Shown in pieces: positions 62,211 to 62,915 of a stretch of 62,915 nt of DNA. The notes beneath the pieces were generated by a model that had not been told where the DNA came from, searched no databases, and saw nothing but the letters and a program-made list of their open reading frames with translations. The stretch spans positions 1-62,915 of the forward strand of contig JAPLDL010000011.1 in the NCBI GenBank assembly GCA_026391735.1, written 5' to 3'. The position numbers and the translations under genes are program-made. How positions within the stretch are numbered: position 1 is the first letter of the stretch; the number at the start of each line of letters is the position of its first letter. The stretch comes from Bacteroidota bacterium (GTDB lineage Bacteria; Bacteroidota; Bacteroidia; Bacteroidales; FEN-979).

Positions 62211-62915
62211 CTAGAACTGCTCCAGCAGCTTGTTCAGCCTTGTTTTCTGGCTGAGGACCAGGAATATTGACTGCATATAGTTATTGTTTGCAGCCAGGAA
62301 CTGTGAATACCGCTGGTTCAGGTCGGTGCTGGAAGAAATTCCCTGCCTGTATTTTGTCAAGGTCTTGGTATAGATCTTTAATGCGATATCAAATCCCTTT
62401 TTCTGGTTGAGATAAATGGCATAGGCATTGCTGAAATCCTTCCTGGCCGTTTCAACCTGAAGTTCAAGGCCGACCCTCATCTTTTCATCTGTAACTTTAG
62501 TTTTTTCAACATTAAGCCTGGCCTGGTCAACCGCGTATTTACGGCTTCCACTGCTCCAGATCGGGATCTGGAGAGACAAGCCCCAGTTCGTAGTCCTGTA
62601 CCAGGGATACTGGTCACTGAAAAACGCCCATGAATTCATTGAAGCATTGGCCGCGATACCCAGGAAACCGGCTAGCGTCGGATGGTAAGCAGTCTTGGAA
62701 AGCTTGTATTGCATCAAAGTGAGATAATCGCTCTTCTTCAATAAAGTATAATCGATGTTCCTCTGGTAGTCGAAAGGCTGGCTTACCAAAGCATCCCTGT
62801 CGACCTGGGCCAGGAAGAAATCAAGATGGTTGGTAAGTATCAGTTCCTGCTCATCTTTGAGGCCAATTACGAATTTAAGACTGGCATAAGCCACGTTCCT
62901 TGCGCTTTTGGTATC
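62211..62915 (-). CDS. TolC-family outer-membrane channel, C-terminal part (runs off the window)
   Basis: The frame is open from the window edge (62915) leftwards to its stop at 62211, so only the last 234 or so residues are present. They show the TolC pattern: SKTAYHPTLAGFLG (the conserved .A..P.L strand), WGLSLQIPIWSSGSRK, then a long helical hairpin (QARLNVEKTKVTDEKMRVGL, shown in part) and YRQGISSSTDLNQRYSQFL. It would be the outer-membrane exit duct of the RND system at 57644-62178, but is encoded on the opposite strand and converges with it. Confidence 0.9.
   Translation of the reverse strand, partial: DTKSARNVAYASLKFVIGLKDEQELILTNHLDFFLAQVDRDALVSQPFDYQRNIDYTLLKKSDYLTLMQYKLSKTAYHPTLAGFLGIAANASMNSWAFFSDQYPWYRTTNWGLSLQIPIWSSGSRKYAVDQARLNVEKTKVTDEKMRVGLELQVETARKDFSNAYAIYLNQKKGFDIALKIYTKTLTKYRQGISSSTDLNQRYSQFLAANNNYMQSIFLVLSQKTRLNKLLEQF

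Overview
The window reads as a chromosomal segment of an uncultured member of the Bacteroidota, probably Bacteroidales-like. The clues are five proteins with type IX secretion (T9SS) C-terminal sorting domains, a PID-CTERM protein, a LruC-domain lipoprotein, promoter boxes of the Bacteroidota form TAnnTTTG, and ECF sigma factors paired with single-pass membrane proteins. Metabolism looks saccharolytic and amino-acid-degrading: GH2 and GH35 galactosidases, a leucine-degradation operon, tryptophanase, and the phosphotransbutyrylase/butyrate kinase pair.

Layout. 1-2.2 kb: a tyrosine recombinase, a small VOC-fold gene and an attC-like imperfect palindrome, together resembling an integron end. 2.3-8.1 kb: TPR lipoprotein-like protein, a T9SS-secreted propeller hydrolase, a candidate structured RNA with terminator, an outer-membrane-type protein. 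8.1-16 kb: mscL, GH2, a carboxypeptidase-regulatory-domain protein, an MFS transporter, GH35. 16-18.5 kb: a large GY/PQ-rich secreted protein. 18.5-26.4 kb: a six-gene minus-strand operon for leucine/isovalerate catabolism (methylcrotonyl-CoA carboxylase beta and alpha, enoyl-CoA hydratase, two HMG-CoA-lyase-like proteins, acyl-CoA dehydrogenase) whose intergenic gaps are filled with short repeats. 26.4-31.2 kb: an RSH protein without an intact HD site, an ABC exporter and a cytidylate-kinase-like protein. 31.3-31.5 kb: tRNA-Pro(CGG) and tRNA-Thr(CGT). 31.6-39.6 kb: secreted proteins (three T9SS cargos, a chagasin-type inhibitor, a PID-CTERM protein, a four-repeat EADF protein) and a perfect 50-bp palindrome. 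39.8-47 kb: D-threonine-aldolase-like enzyme, S9 peptidase, buk, an amino-acid permease fused to a PspC domain, ptb. 47.1-50.1 kb: tnaA, free methionine sulfoxide reductase, mntP, queD. 50.1-54.8 kb: a five-gene operon with two ECF sigma factors, two membrane-anchored anti-sigma-like proteins and a T9SS cargo. 54.9-62.9 kb: TetR regulator, LruC protein, RND adaptor and pump, and the C-terminal part of a convergent TolC-family gene running off the right edge.

The parts I find most unusual: (i) the operon at 50.1-54.8 kb, where the extracytoplasmic domain of one anti-sigma-like protein resembles a domain in the secreted cargo of the same operon, and the other anti-sigma-like protein carries an outer-membrane barrel after its inner-membrane helix; (ii) several families of short, partly palindromic repeats that occupy intergenic gaps and in two cases supply the stop codon of the upstream gene; (iii) the attC-like site next to the recombinase; (iv) the permease-PspC fusion between ptb and buk. 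All functions are read from sequence motifs by eye; no database search or folding program was run.
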